A stretch of 42,053 bases of DNA from an uncultured Dorea sp. (GTDB taxonomy: Bacteria; Bacillota; Clostridia; Lachnospirales; Lachnospiraceae): positions 1-42,053 of the forward strand of contig CAMSTW010000026.1 of NCBI GenBank assembly GCA_947063855.1, read 5' to 3'. Below, piece after piece: positions 17,559 through 27,019 of this stretch. How positions within the stretch are numbered: position 1 is the stretch's first letter; each line of letters opens with the position of its first letter. The translations under genes were made by a program, and so were the position numbers. A model generated the notes under the pieces. It had not been told where the DNA came from. It searched no databases and saw nothing but the letters and a program-made list of their open reading frames with translations.

Positions 17559-19536
17559 CTCTATCTATGGAAAGCTTGCGCTGACGAATCTTAAGAACAA
17601 CCGGAAGACCTATATTCCTTATATCCTGACGGCGATCCTTACAATCATGATGTACTATATCATGGACGGACTCTCCAGGAACTCCGCAATCAGCCATCCA
17701 AGCCTGCATTTGATACTGGTCTATGCCAGGGCGGTGATCATTATATTTTCTTTCATTTTCTTATTCTATACGAACAGCTTCCTGATTAAGCGCAGGAAGA
17801 AGGAGATCGGCGTCTACAATATTCTCGGCATGGGGAAAGGGCATATAGCCAGGATGCTTACCGTGGAGACACTGGTGACAGGTGTGATAAGTATTGGAAC
17901 AGGGATCATCTTCGGGATCCTGTTCAGTAAGCTTATGTATCTTGTTCTGCTGAAGATGCTGAATTACGATATCGGGATGGACTTTGAGATCTCGGCGGAT
18001 ACACTGATATATACGCTGGTCTTTTTCCTGGTGATTTTTCTTATGACCCTGGTCTATAATCTGTTTCAGATTCAGCTCGCCAACCCGGTGGAGTTGCTCC
18101 ACGGAGGCAGCCAGGGAGAAAAGGAACCCAAGACGAAGCGGCTGATGACCGTATTTGGGGTGGTATCGCTGGGAATCGGGTACTTTATCGCCATAACGGT
18201 GAAGCAGCCGCTGGCGGCAATCCAGGCATTCTTTGTTGCGGTGGTCTGCGTCATCCTTGGCACCTATGCGCTCTTTACCGCCGGAAGTGTTGCGCTTCTC
18301 AAGGCGCTTCGCAGGAATAAAAAGTTCTACTACCAGACGAAGCATTTCAGCGCGGTGGCGGGAATGATCTACCGGATGAAGCAGAACGCGGTGGGGCTTG
18401 CGAATATCTGTATCTTAAGTACGATGGTGCTGGTGATGATCTCCACGACGGTCTCGCTCTATACAGGGATGGAAGACGTGTTGAAGACGAGATTCCCAAG
18501 GGAAGCCGAGGCGAAGACGAATCTGTCTGTTCCTGAATCAGATCAGGCCGTGGACAGGATTGTTGAGGAAGAACTGGCAAATGCAGGAGTGAAAGCGAAG
18601 TCCATGCTTCGTTACCATTATGGAAGCATGGCGGCCTTAAAGCAGGAAAATGGATTCGCGTTGCAGCAGTTTGGGAATTATCAGGCGGATGATATTGCGG
18701 AAGTGTATATGATTCCGGTTGAAGACTATAATCAGATGGAAGATGCGAAGGAGACTCTTGCGCCGGATGAAGCATATGTATACAGCACGGGCGAAAACTG
18801 GGACAAAGATACGGTGGAGATTGGCGGCCGGACTTACCGGATTGTTAAGGAACTAGAGAATATGAAGCTTGCGCCTAAGGATCAGAAGGAGCTGGTGGAC
18901 GGGTATTATTTCATCGTTTCCGACGCAGCGCAGATACAGGAAATTCTGGCCGGGATCTACGATGGCAGCGACATGCAGGCAGACTTTGTGGAGCAGATGT
19001 CAACGCTTAATTACTGCGTGACCTTCAATCTGGAAGGAGATGAGAAAGCCTGCCTTGGTGCATTAAAGGCAATGCAGTCAAGAACCGAGAGCGAAGTCCG
19101 CCTCGGATTCTTCGAAGGCAGGGAGCTTAACCGGGAAGAGTTCTATTTCCTCTATGGAGGACTATTATTCATCGGTATATACCTGGGCGCGCTGTTCTTG
19201 ATGGCGACGGTTCTGATCATGTATTATAAACAGATTTCCGAAGGTTATGACGACAGAGAGCGCTATCAGATCATGCAGAAGGTTGGGATGAGCAAGCGTG
19301 AAGTCAGGCAGTCTATCCGGAGTCAGGTACTCATAGTATTCTTCCTGCCCCTTGTGACGGCGGTCCTCCATATAGCGGTGGCGTTCGGCGTGGTCACGAA
19401 GCTTCTGGCGGTGCTGAATCTGACGAACATACCATTATTCCTTATATGTACGGTTGTGACGGTGATCGTGTTCGCGTTATTCTACGGAATCGTGTTCTCC
19501 CTGACGGCAAGGGAATACTATAAGATCGTGAATTAG
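17551..19536 (+). CDS. BceB-like FtsX-family ABC permease
   Basis: This 661-aa permease has the BceB plan: a helix near residues 17-35, three more before about 165, further helices to about 250 and near 285-305, then a ~200-residue extracytoplasmic domain (about 310-520), and three final helices. The N-terminus SSSIYGKLALTNLKNNRKTYIPYIL and FLIKRRKKEIGVYNILGMGK are typical FtsX-domain sequences. The outer domain is the likely binding site for lantibiotic- or bacitracin-like peptide complexes (family knowledge). A GTG at 17542 is possible; GTG 17551 is preferred because GGGAGG lies seven bases before it. It overlaps the ATPase gene by eight bases. Confidence 0.93.
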   Translation: MSSSIYGKLALTNLKNNRKTYIPYILTAILTIMMYYIMDGLSRNSAISHPSLHLILVYARAVIIIFSFIFLFYTNSFLIKRRKKEIGVYNILGMGKGHIARMLTVETLVTGVISIGTGIIFGILFSKLMYLVLLKMLNYDIGMDFEISADTLIYTLVFFLVIFLMTLVYNLFQIQLANPVELLHGGSQGEKEPKTKRLMTVFGVVSLGIGYFIAITVKQPLAAIQAFFVAVVCVILGTYALFTAGSVALLKALRRNKKFYYQTKHFSAVAGMIYRMKQNAVGLANICILSTMVLVMISTTVSLYTGMEDVLKTRFPREAEAKTNLSVPESDQAVDRIVEEELANAGVKAKSMLRYHYGSMAALKQENGFALQQFGNYQADDIAEVYMIPVEDYNQMEDAKETLAPDEAYVYSTGENWDKDTVEIGGRTYRIVKELENMKLAPKDQKELVDGYYFIVSDAAQIQEILAGIYDGSDMQADFVEQMSTLNYCVTFNLEGDEKACLGALKAMQSRTESEVRLGFFEGRELNREEFYFLYGGLLFIGIYLGALFLMATVLIMYYKQISEGYDDRERYQIMQKVGMSKREVRQSIRSQVLIVFFLPLVTAVLHIAVAFGVVTKLLAVLNLTNIPLFLICTVVTVIVFALFYGIVFSLTAREYYKIVN

Positions 19537-19585
19537 CCGATGATACCGCTGACTGCAGATTGTTCTGTACCTGCTTCAAATGTTA

Positions 19586-19594
19586 TGTTAGAAT
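19586..19594 (+). promoter_or_regulatory. Extended -10 promoter candidate for the cupin gene
   Basis: TGTTAGAAT fits an extended -10 (TGn-TANAAT) 35 bases before the cupin start. No good -35 at 17 bases; a weak TTGTTC lies farther upstream at 19560. Confidence 0.35.
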
Positions 19595-19629
19595 AGAACT
19601 ATATTTTACAGAGCAGGAGGAAGACCAGT

Positions 19630-19971
19630 ATGACAAAAGCAGGAGAAAGAGAAGTTATAAAGGCGGAGCACGTAGGCGGCGGAGCCGGATTCATCATGAA
19701 GGAGGCGCTGTTAAGCGAGGAAGAACTGGGCAGCCACTGCCGCATGTTCAGCAGAGTAACCCTGCCGCCAAACTGTGAGCTGGGGCACCATGAACACCAC
19801 GGCGAGACCGAGACCTACTATATCTTAAGCGGCAGGGGGATGTACGACGATAATGGTAAAGCGCTTCCGGCAGAACCGGGCGATGTTTTCCACTGCAAAG
19901 ACGGCGACGGACACGGCATGAAGAACACGGGGACGGAAGATCTGACATTCATAGCTCTTATTTTGAAGTGA
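19630..19971 (+). CDS. Small cupin-domain protein
   Basis: This 113-aa single-domain cupin has both motifs. Motif 1 is GHHEHHGETETYYILSGRG, with metal-ligand His at about 54/56 and Glu at about 59-61. Motif 2 is the PGDVFHCKDGDGHGMKNTG segment with another His. Such stand-alone cupins are metal-binding isomerases, dioxygenases or sugar-binding proteins; the substrate cannot be deduced. AGGAGG precedes the ATG at good spacing. It is monocistronic by appearance, with the next promoter about 40 bases downstream. Confidence 0.9.
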   Translation: MTKAGEREVIKAEHVGGGAGFIMKEALLSEEELGSHCRMFSRVTLPPNCELGHHEHHGETETYYILSGRGMYDDNGKALPAEPGDVFHCKDGDGHGMKNTGTEDLTFIALILK

Positions 19972-20007
19972 AATTTTGCTTTTTTTTACGTTTTTCTGTT
20001 TACAGCA

Positions 20008-20037
20008 TTGCCATTCATGTTCAAACAATGCTATAAT
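20008..20037 (+). promoter_or_regulatory. Promoter for the DUF5717-like cassette
   Basis: TTGCCA (20008-20013) and TATAAT (20032-20037) are spaced by 18 bases; the -10 is extended (TGCTATAAT). GCATTG (20005-20010) and CAATGC (20026-20031) form an inverted repeat across the spacer, a possible operator or simple DNA symmetry. Confidence 0.6.
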
Positions 20038-20160
20038 CTTCTAGAGTATACCCGTCTGGACATCTGCGATGGCATGTCCTGCCGGCAGATTGTGGGAATG
20101 AGTTTTCGGACAGTCTGCCGGGCCTTTACAAGCAGCCCGGCGGAGTATGTCTACGAATAA
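20017..20160 (+). pseudogene. Possible AraC-type helix-turn-helix remnant
   Basis: A 47-codon frame ends with QIVGMSFRTVCRAFTSSPAE and a few more residues before a stop at 20158-20160. The ending resembles the last helices of AraC regulators (GFxxxxxFxRxFKxxxGxSPxEYR). There is no ribosome binding site at its ATG and it overlaps the promoter above and the start of the next gene, so it is probably a decayed gene end or coincidence. Confidence 0.25.
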
Positions 20161-23100
20161 GCAACGAAAGAAGCAGGTGTCAGACTTGAAAAATAAGATC
20201 CAGAAATTTTCCAAAGGAGATTTTCAGTTACTACAACCTGATGTCATATTTGATGAGACCAATCTGGTCCTCATTATCGGAGAAGGGGAAGTATATCGGG
20301 GGAGTTTCACAGTGAAGTCCAACAGGGCAAGAAAGATACGAGGTTTGGTATACTCGTCTTCTTTTCGTGTCCATTTCAGGAATCCGGGATTTGACGGGAA
20401 TCCTGCCAGGGTGGAATTCACCTATGACGGGAAGGGACTCCGCCCCGGACATGTGGAGGACGGGAAGTTCACGGTGGTATGCAACGCCGGAGAATACGAA
20501 CTGTCTGTCACGGCGATCATCGAGAAGCCGTACGTCATGACCTCTTACGGGAAGGTGCAGAGCACAGATGATTTCCGTAAGCTTGCAATCAAGGATTTCT
20601 CTGAGGCGGGCAGGCTGTTCCGTTCCAGGGAGTTCTATGAGATCCTGAAGTATGAGAACGAACGAATCTTCTATCTATATGATAATATGCGCAAATGGGC
20701 GTTGAATGATCAGGCTATGGAAGAGTTTCTGGTGGGAATCAAGCAGAAGGAGTGTATCTTCCTGACTCTGCCGGGAGAGGGGATGCTCTTTGAGGATATC
20801 TCGGAGCCGTCTAAGGGCACGCTTACGATCGTCAAGAATACATGGGGATTCATGCCGATCCGGATCGAGGCGGAGGGTGAGTTCCTGAGGGTTACCCGTC
20901 CGGAGATCAGCACGGAGGATTTCGTGGGGAATGCCTATGAGATCGAGTATGTGGTGCGGCCCGAGAAGCTCCACGGAGGGCGTAATTACGGCGCGCTCAG
21001 GTTCATCACGCCTTATGAGTCCCTGACCTATGAGATTGAAGTGCTGCAGAACCAGGAGTATGATGAGAATCACCGGATGCCGGAGTTTTTGCTTGCCCAG
21101 ATCCTGAAGGAATATATCGGCTATGTGGCCGGAAGGATTGAACTGGTCAACTGGGTGGAGAGCGCCATCGAGAAGATGATGTCCCTTAGGAAGCTGGATC
21201 CCCAGAGCGAGATGTATCAGCTGATGCAGGCGCATGTCTATCTGAAGGGGAATCGAGTCGAGGAGGCGAAGTGGATTCTTGAGAATTATAATTACAACCG
21301 TTTTGCGATCGGCAAGGATCCGCTTACGAACTGCTATTATCAGTATCTGACGGCGCTGGTCAGAGGAAAAGGCGTCCATGCGGAGAGGGTGCTTGACGAG
21401 GTAGGGAAGACCTTCATGAGACATCAGGATTCGTGGCTTCTGCTGTATATGCTGATGGATCTGGACACAAGATATAAGACCTCTTATAAGCGGATTGAAC
21501 TGCTGGAACAGCAGTATGAATATGAGATGCACGGGGTATTATTCTATCTGGAGGCATATCTGTGCTATCAGGACCGGCCGACACTTCTTAAGAAGCTGGG
21601 ACCTTTTGAGATGCAGGTTCTTAATTTTGCATCCAAGTACCGGCTGATGACCAAGGAGCTTGCGCTGTATGTGGCGAATTTCGCCAGTCAGCAGAAGCGG
21701 TACAGCGATATGATGTTCCGGATCCTGGAGCGGATCTATAAGCTGTATGACGAGCCGATGATCCTGAATACGATCTGTACGCTGCTGATCCGGGGAAATA
21801 AAGTCCAGAAGCGGTATTTTTCATGGTATCAGCGTGCGGTGGATTCGGAACTGCGTATTGCCCAGCTCTATGAATATTATATGATGACCATTGACGAGGA
21901 CAACGCCAGAGGCCCGCTGCCTAAGGTGATTCTTCTCTATTTTATGCACGGGAATTCCCTGGATTATAAGAAAGCGGCATACCTGTACGCGAATCTGGTG
22001 ACCTATGAGGAGCAGGCAGGCGATCTGTATCTCAATTATCGTGAGCAGATGGTGGTATTTACCTGGAACCAGCTGATGAAGCGCCATATTACCGAATCCT
22101 TAAGGATCTTGTACAAGCGTTTCTGCCAGCCGGAGGAGATGTCGGCAGAGCGGATGGAAGCCATGCGCGATATCTGTTATTCTTATGCCATCTCGACGAA
22201 GGTTGCGAATATGAAGTGCGTCCTTGTGATAGAGAAGGACGGAGAGATTCGTCAGAGGGTGCCCTATGACGGGGAGGGAGGAACGGTGATCAGGCTCTAT
22301 GACAAGGAATCCAGAGTGGTGTGGGAGTCCGTAGAGGGACGCCATTACACGGATTCCATCGTATATGAGACCAGACGGCTGTTCTATGAACCGCGTTTTG
22401 TTGAGATGTGCCGCAAATACGCGGCCACAACCGGAGTATGGGAGCAGGAGAACGAAAAGGAGAAGCCGACCTTCGAGGGGATCCAGGAGAAGGGGATAGA
22501 CGCCTTCGATGAGAAGGATGTGTTCCGCCTGTGCAGCCGGCGGATCCGGGACGATAATTACGAGGAGGACAGCTTCTTAAGTTATCTGAGCTTTGAACTG
22601 TTCAAGCGGGATCAGTATGACAAAGTGACGCTGATGTATCTTGCCAGCTACTACTGCGGCCCGACCAGAGACATGAAGAGGCTCTGGAAGGTGCTTAAGG
22701 AGAATGAGATCCCGTCCTACAAGATCGGGGAACGTATCATCACGCAGATGCTCTTCTCGGAGAATCTATTCCAGGAGGAGAGGATATTCGAGGATTATTA
22801 TCTGTCGGATACGGTCTATTTCCGCCTGAAGCAGGCCTATCTGGCCTATGTGTCAAGAGAGTATGTGGTATACGGCAGAGAACTGGAGTCCAGTGTATTT
22901 GATATTATTGCAAATGAATGCGACGAGAAGGAGGATCTGCCGGATATCTGTAAGATTGCGCTTCTTAAGTACTATTCATTTCACGATTATACGGCGTCGC
23001 TTGAGGTGGTACTGCATCAGGTGTTACGGGAGATGTGCGAGAAGCAGATTGTATTTCCGTATTATCTGAAGTATAAGGAGGAATGGCTAAGAGAACTTCA

Positions 23101-23479
23101 GCTGTATGACAAGGTGATGATTTCCTATCAGGCGAGACCGGGGAGCAGGGTCACGCTGTACTATAAGATGAAGCATGGATCGCGGGATGAGCTGGGCTAT
23201 CAGAACGAGGTGATGATGCCGGTATATGAGAATCTGTATGTCCGTCAGTTTGTCCTTTACAGTGACGAGTCTGTGAATTATTATTTTATTGAGACGAAGG
23301 GGAAAGAGGATATCATCACTGAGAAGGAGATCATCCGCAATGACCGCGAGATCACGGAGTCAGGCAAGTACGGAAGGCTGAACAGTATGACTCAGATGGC
23401 TCCGGCGGCGCGCCGTATGGCGATGATGGAATTTAAAGAAGAAGAGATCATGGCGAAGAGGCTGTTTAAGGTATACTGA
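20147..23479 (+). CDS. Large conserved cytoplasmic protein, DUF5717-like
   Basis: This 1110-aa protein has no signal peptide or membrane helix and no enzymatic motif I recognise. The N-terminal ~310 residues look like two beta-sandwich domains: one at about 25-140 (LVLIIGEGEVYRGSFTVKSN ... VCNAGEYELSVTAIIEKPYV) and one at about 205-305 (GTLTIVKNTWGFMPIRIEAE ... LRFITPYESLTYEIEVLQN). From about 310 to 1100 it is helical, tyrosine-rich and repeat-like, resembling TPR/solenoid scaffolds. Near the end it returns to beta structure (SRVTLYYKMKHGSRDELGYQ). I associate it with the uncharacterised DUF5717 family of Lachnospiraceae, from memory. The start has a weak GGCGGAG site. The next two genes follow closely. 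Confidence 0.8.
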   Translation: MSTNKQRKKQVSDLKNKIQKFSKGDFQLLQPDVIFDETNLVLIIGEGEVYRGSFTVKSNRARKIRGLVYSSSFRVHFRNPGFDGNPARVEFTYDGKGLRPGHVEDGKFTVVCNAGEYELSVTAIIEKPYVMTSYGKVQSTDDFRKLAIKDFSEAGRLFRSREFYEILKYENERIFYLYDNMRKWALNDQAMEEFLVGIKQKECIFLTLPGEGMLFEDISEPSKGTLTIVKNTWGFMPIRIEAEGEFLRVTRPEISTEDFVGNAYEIEYVVRPEKLHGGRNYGALRFITPYESLTYEIEVLQNQEYDENHRMPEFLLAQILKEYIGYVAGRIELVNWVESAIEKMMSLRKLDPQSEMYQLMQAHVYLKGNRVEEAKWILENYNYNRFAIGKDPLTNCYYQYLTALVRGKGVHAERVLDEVGKTFMRHQDSWLLLYMLMDLDTRYKTSYKRIELLEQQYEYEMHGVLFYLEAYLCYQDRPTLLKKLGPFEMQVLNFASKYRLMTKELALYVANFASQQKRYSDMMFRILERIYKLYDEPMILNTICTLLIRGNKVQKRYFSWYQRAVDSELRIAQLYEYYMMTIDEDNARGPLPKVILLYFMHGNSLDYKKAAYLYANLVTYEEQAGDLYLNYREQMVVFTWNQLMKRHITESLRILYKRFCQPEEMSAERMEAMRDICYSYAISTKVANMKCVLVIEKDGEIRQRVPYDGEGGTVIRLYDKESRVVWESVEGRHYTDSIVYETRRLFYEPRFVEMCRKYAATTGVWEQENEKEKPTFEGIQEKGIDAFDEKDVFRLCSRRIRDDNYEEDSFLSYLSFELFKRDQYDKVTLMYLASYYCGPTRDMKRLWKVLKENEIPSYKIGERIITQMLFSENLFQEERIFEDYYLSDTVYFRLKQAYLAYVSREYVVYGRELESSVFDIIANECDEKEDLPDICKIALLKYYSFHDYTASLEVVLHQVLREMCEKQIVFPYYLKYKEEWLRELQLYDKVMISYQARPGSRVTLYYKMKHGSRDELGYQNEVMMPVYENLYVRQFVLYSDESVNYYFIETKGKEDIITEKEIIRNDREITESGKYGRLNSMTQMAPAARRMAMMEFKEEEIMAKRLFKVY

Positions 23480-23520
23480 TCAGGGGAGAAGGGAGTATAT
23501 ACCAAGAGGAGGGGATGATA

Positions 23521-24804
23521 ATGAAGAACGGCAGTATTCTGGGATATGATCTGAACGAGAAGAATTGTCAGATCAGTTTTTATGACGATACAAAGGAAGA
23601 ACCGGAGACGCTTGAGACGGCGTCAAAGAATTATCAGATTCCTCTGATTCTGGGGTATCACAGGGAACGGTGGGTCTATGGGACGGAAGCGGAGCAGCTG
23701 GCCTCCATTCAGGAAGGGATCATGGTGACGGGGCTTTTTGAGAAGGCGCTGCGCCGGGAGAAGGTGAAGGTGGGAGACCGCAAGAGAGATGCGGTCTGGC
23801 TGCTCGCGAAGTTTATCCGGATGTCGCTGGCAGGGTTTGAGGATATAGAGTTCATTACATTCTCAGTTCCGTTCACGAATATTGATATGTCCAAGATGCT
23901 TAAGGGAATCGGGCGGTATCTGGGAATTTCGAAGGATTGTATCTGCGTGCAGGATTATAAGGAGAGTTTCTGCCAGTATATGTTCTATCAGCCCAAGGAA
24001 CTGTGGCAGTATGAGTCGGCCCTGTTCTACTGCGACGCCCAGGAGATCCGGGCCTATATGCTCAGAAGGCTTAACACGGCAGGAGTGAAGGAGCGCGACA
24101 TGTTCGTGACGGTTGACGAGGTTGCCAATGCACGCATGCAGGAGCTGGCGGCGATCTACCCGATCCTGAACAAGGATAAGGCGAAGGATGCGGATGACCG
24201 GTTCAAGACATTTATCCAGAGCGTGTTTGAGAAGAAGGTGGTATCGTCTGTATACCTGACGGGAGAAGCTTTCGAGAATAACTGGTATCCCAATTCCCTG
24301 AAGGTGCTGTGCAACGGGAGACGGGCGTTTGTAGGGAACAACCTGTACAGCAGGGGAGCGTGCTATACTTCTCTGAGGAAATGCCGCGGTTATAATGACA
24401 GTCCAACCTATCTGGACGATACGAAGATGATGGAGCAGATCTGTCTGCGTATGCGCGTCAACGGGCAGGAGGGCTGGTATCCGATCGTATCCTGGGGGAC
24501 CCACTGGTATGAAGCTGACGGGCAGTGGGAGGTCATATTGGAAGATACGTCGGATATCGAGATTCATGTGGAGACGCTGGCAGGTGAAGAACTGCAGGTG
24601 GAGACGGTGTCCCTGGAGGGTCTGCCTGAACGCAGAGACTATTCTCTGCGGGTTCAGATAGAGGTGCTGTTTCTGGATGAACGCACCTGCAGACTATCAT
24701 TTAAGGATGTGGGCTTTGGAGAATTCTTCCCGTCTACGGGATTTCAGGTTGAGAAGACCATACATTTAGGAGGAATCAATGGGCAGTTTAATTCTATGTC
24801 ATAG
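23521..24804 (+). CDS. Actin/Hsp70-fold-like protein with degenerate nucleotide motifs, DUF5716-like
   Basis: This 427-aa protein resembles a trimmed Hsp70/actin-fold ATPase. ILGYDLNEKNCQISFYDD sits where Hsp70 has its phosphate-1 loop. EFITFSVPFTNIDMSKMLKG and the following LGISKDCICVQDYKESFCQY match the VPAxF...AGL...EPTAA region in position. LFYCDAQEIRAYML is where phosphate-2 should be, but the GGG is missing. SSVYLTGEAFENNWYPNSLK occupies the adenosine-motif place. The last ~110 residues are beta-rich (TCRLSFKDVGFGEFFPSTGF). The loss of glycines suggests weak or no ATPase activity (inference). ATG 23521 is chosen over 23515 because AGGAGG lies eight bases before it. From memory it corresponds to DUF5716. 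Confidence 0.75.
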   Translation: MKNGSILGYDLNEKNCQISFYDDTKEEPETLETASKNYQIPLILGYHRERWVYGTEAEQLASIQEGIMVTGLFEKALRREKVKVGDRKRDAVWLLAKFIRMSLAGFEDIEFITFSVPFTNIDMSKMLKGIGRYLGISKDCICVQDYKESFCQYMFYQPKELWQYESALFYCDAQEIRAYMLRRLNTAGVKERDMFVTVDEVANARMQELAAIYPILNKDKAKDADDRFKTFIQSVFEKKVVSSVYLTGEAFENNWYPNSLKVLCNGRRAFVGNNLYSRGACYTSLRKCRGYNDSPTYLDDTKMMEQICLRMRVNGQEGWYPIVSWGTHWYEADGQWEVILEDTSDIEIHVETLAGEELQVETVSLEGLPERRDYSLRVQIEVLFLDERTCRLSFKDVGFGEFFPSTGFQVEKTIHLGGINGQFNSMS

Positions 24805-25564
24805 AAAAAGAGCGAGACAACCCTATGAGATAGCCAGGATCCACATGAGGATCTATACGATAGAGGAACTGTGCTATTATATCTGCAACAATCTCTATCT
24901 GATCGACTATACGATGGTGAACCGGCAGCTGTGCAGCTGGATTGATAAGGAACTGGAACTTTCAGCCCTTGCGGAGAAGCTTCGGGAAGAACTTAGGACA
25001 AACTGCACGATGGAGCAGTTCGTACTGACTATACTAAGGGAGTCTACCATATATGCCACCGGGGACATCAACAAGATTCAGGGGATTCTGGAGCATCTCC
25101 AGAATCTGAAAGACGTAGAGAGGCTGAAATACAAGGCCGACAGTCTGCAGAGAAGCGGAGAGTACGAGACTGCGATCCTGGTCTATCAGTCCATCATCAA
25201 CGGCGAGTGGGACAACTCCGTGAGCAAGCTGTTCTACGGCAAGGTCTATGCGAGCCTTGGAGCCGCCTATGGCCGGCGGTTTCTCTATGAGGAGGCGGCC
25301 AGGGTATATCTTGAGGCTTACCGGATCTGCGGGGACATGGAGATACTTAGGACCTATCTGTACTGCTGTTACCGGGCGCTGCCTGAGGATCAGTATGTGA
25401 AGATGCTGTCCGGCAATTCTGTATTCCTGAATATGGCGTCTGCCATGAAGGAGGAGATACGGGAGGTGCAGCGGGAGATTGATATGGACATATCGGAGGA
25501 TCAGTTCGAGCTGTGGAAGAAGGAGTACCGTAAGAGTGACAAGAACAGGAGCGTGCATTCATGA
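24779..25564 (+). CDS. TPR-containing protein of the DUF5717/DUF5716 cassette
   Basis: This 261-aa protein has no signal peptide. After a short basic N-terminus, residues about 24-100 are helical (YTIEELCYYICNNLYLIDYT). TPR-like helices follow at about 112-205 (ADSLQRSGEYETAILVYQSI, GAAYGRRFLYEEAARVYLEA). The last ~50 residues are charged helix (MKEEIREVQREIDMDISEDQ). The ATG at 24779 lies within the end of the upstream gene (26-base overlap) after a strong GGAGG, indicating coupled translation. Its stop overlaps the purF start as ATGA (25561-25564). It is probably a scaffold or adaptor for the two preceding proteins. Confidence 0.85.
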   Translation: MGSLILCHRKRARQPYEIARIHMRIYTIEELCYYICNNLYLIDYTMVNRQLCSWIDKELELSALAEKLREELRTNCTMEQFVLTILRESTIYATGDINKIQGILEHLQNLKDVERLKYKADSLQRSGEYETAILVYQSIINGEWDNSVSKLFYGKVYASLGAAYGRRFLYEEAARVYLEAYRICGDMEILRTYLYCCYRALPEDQYVKMLSGNSVFLNMASAMKEEIREVQREIDMDISEDQFELWKKEYRKSDKNRSVHS

Positions 25565-26988
25565 ACAACATTGAGAACATTACAACCGGCGTGGGAGAAG
25601 AATGCGGCGTGTTTGGAGCCTATGATATGGATGGCGGCGATGTTGCCCCGTCCGTATACTATGGGCTTTTTGCGTTGCAGCACAGAGGACAGGAGAGCTG
25701 CGGTATCGCGGTGACAGACACCTGCGGAGAGAGAAAGGTACATTCAAGGAAAGGGCTTGGCCTGGTGAACGAGGTGTTTGACGAAGAGAGGTTAGAAGAG
25801 CTTAAGGGGAACCTGGGAGTCGGACACGTCCGGTATTCCACCGCAGGAGGCACCAGAGTGGAGAATGCCATGCCGCTGGTGCTGAATTATGTGAAGGGAA
25901 CCCTTGCGATCGCGCACAACGGCAATATCACCAATGCAGTGGAGTTAAGGCAGGAGCTTGCGTACACCGGCGCCATCTTCCAGACGACCATAGATTCGGA
26001 GGTGATCGCGTACCACATTGCGCGGGAACGGCTGAATACGAAGAGGGCGGAGGACGCGGTGAAGCGTGCCATGAAGAAGATTGAGGGAGGCTATGCGCTG
26101 GTAATAAGCTCTCCCCGGAAACTGATCGGGGCAAGGGACCCTTATGGGCTTAAGCCTTTGTGCATCGGGAAGAGGGACAACACGTATTTCCTGGCGTCGG
26201 AGAGCTGTGCGGTCGCGGCGGTTGACGCCGAATTTGTACGGGATGTCAGGCCGGGCGAGGTGGTAAGCTTCACGAAGCACGGGATGGAGTCGGATCTGTC
26301 CATGGCCGTCGATCCCAAAAAGCAGGCAAGATGTATCTTCGAATATATATATTTTGCCAGAATGGACAGTACGCTGGACGGCGTGAACGTCTACCATTCC
26401 AGGATTATTGCAGGCAGGGCGCTTGCAGAGTCATATCCTGTAGAAGCGGATCTGGTGGCGGGGGTGCCGGATTCCGGGCTGGTTGCGGCCAAGGGCTATT
26501 CGGAGCAGTCGGGGATTCCCTATGGGATGGCTTTCCACAAGAACAGCTATGTGGGAAGAACGTTTATCAAGCCAAAGCAGAGCCAGCGGGAGAGCAGCGT
26601 CAAGATCAAGCTCAGTGTAATCGAGGAGGTTGTGCGGGGCAAGCGTATCGTCATGGTGGATGATTCCATCGTGCGGGGGACGACCTGCGCCAATATCATC
26701 CGGATGCTTAAGAAGGCCGGGGCGAAAGAGGTGCATGTAAGGATCAGCTCGCCGCCGTTTCTGTATCCGTGCTATTTTGGTACGGACGTGCCGTCCAATG
26801 AGCAGCTGATCGCCCATTCCCATACGACGGAGGAGATCCGTGAGATGATCGGGGCGGATTCCCTGGGATATATGGAGATCGGGAAGCTTAAGAGGATGGT
26901 GGACGGTCTTGGGTATTGCGACGCGTGCTTTACGGGGAATTATCCCATGAAGGTTCCCGGGAGAGATGTGTCGCAGGCATTTGAATAG
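25561..26988 (+). CDS. purF: Amidophosphoribosyltransferase (PurF)
   Basis: PurF (475 aa) transfers glutamine-derived ammonia to PRPP to give phosphoribosylamine, the first step of purine synthesis. The N-terminal nucleophile domain begins at Cys15 (EECGVFGAYD) after a 14-residue leader that should be removed by self-cleavage, as in the Bacillus type. LFALQHRGQESCGIAV and GHVRYSTAGG are glutaminase motifs. The PRPP loop is IVMVDDSIVRGTTCANI. Cysteines in CIFEYIYFA, LYPCYFGTD and GYCDACFTGNYP match the [4Fe-4S] ligands of the Bacillus-type enzyme. AGGAG precedes the ATG, which overlaps the upstream TPR gene stop. purB follows after 31 bases. Confidence 0.97.
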   Translation: MNNIENITTGVGEECGVFGAYDMDGGDVAPSVYYGLFALQHRGQESCGIAVTDTCGERKVHSRKGLGLVNEVFDEERLEELKGNLGVGHVRYSTAGGTRVENAMPLVLNYVKGTLAIAHNGNITNAVELRQELAYTGAIFQTTIDSEVIAYHIARERLNTKRAEDAVKRAMKKIEGGYALVISSPRKLIGARDPYGLKPLCIGKRDNTYFLASESCAVAAVDAEFVRDVRPGEVVSFTKHGMESDLSMAVDPKKQARCIFEYIYFARMDSTLDGVNVYHSRIIAGRALAESYPVEADLVAGVPDSGLVAAKGYSEQSGIPYGMAFHKNSYVGRTFIKPKQSQRESSVKIKLSVIEEVVRGKRIVMVDDSIVRGTTCANIIRMLKKAGAKEVHVRISSPPFLYPCYFGTDVPSNEQLIAHSHTTEEIREMIGADSLGYMEIGKLKRMVDGLGYCDACFTGNYPMKVPGRDVSQAFE

Positions 26989-27019
26989 GTGTAAATCAAA
27001 GGAAAAGGAGAAGATGGAT

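Noticed and set aside
20675-21532. 285-codon minus-strand frame inside the 1110-aa gene
   Set aside because: Antisense shadow without ribosome binding site or domain character.
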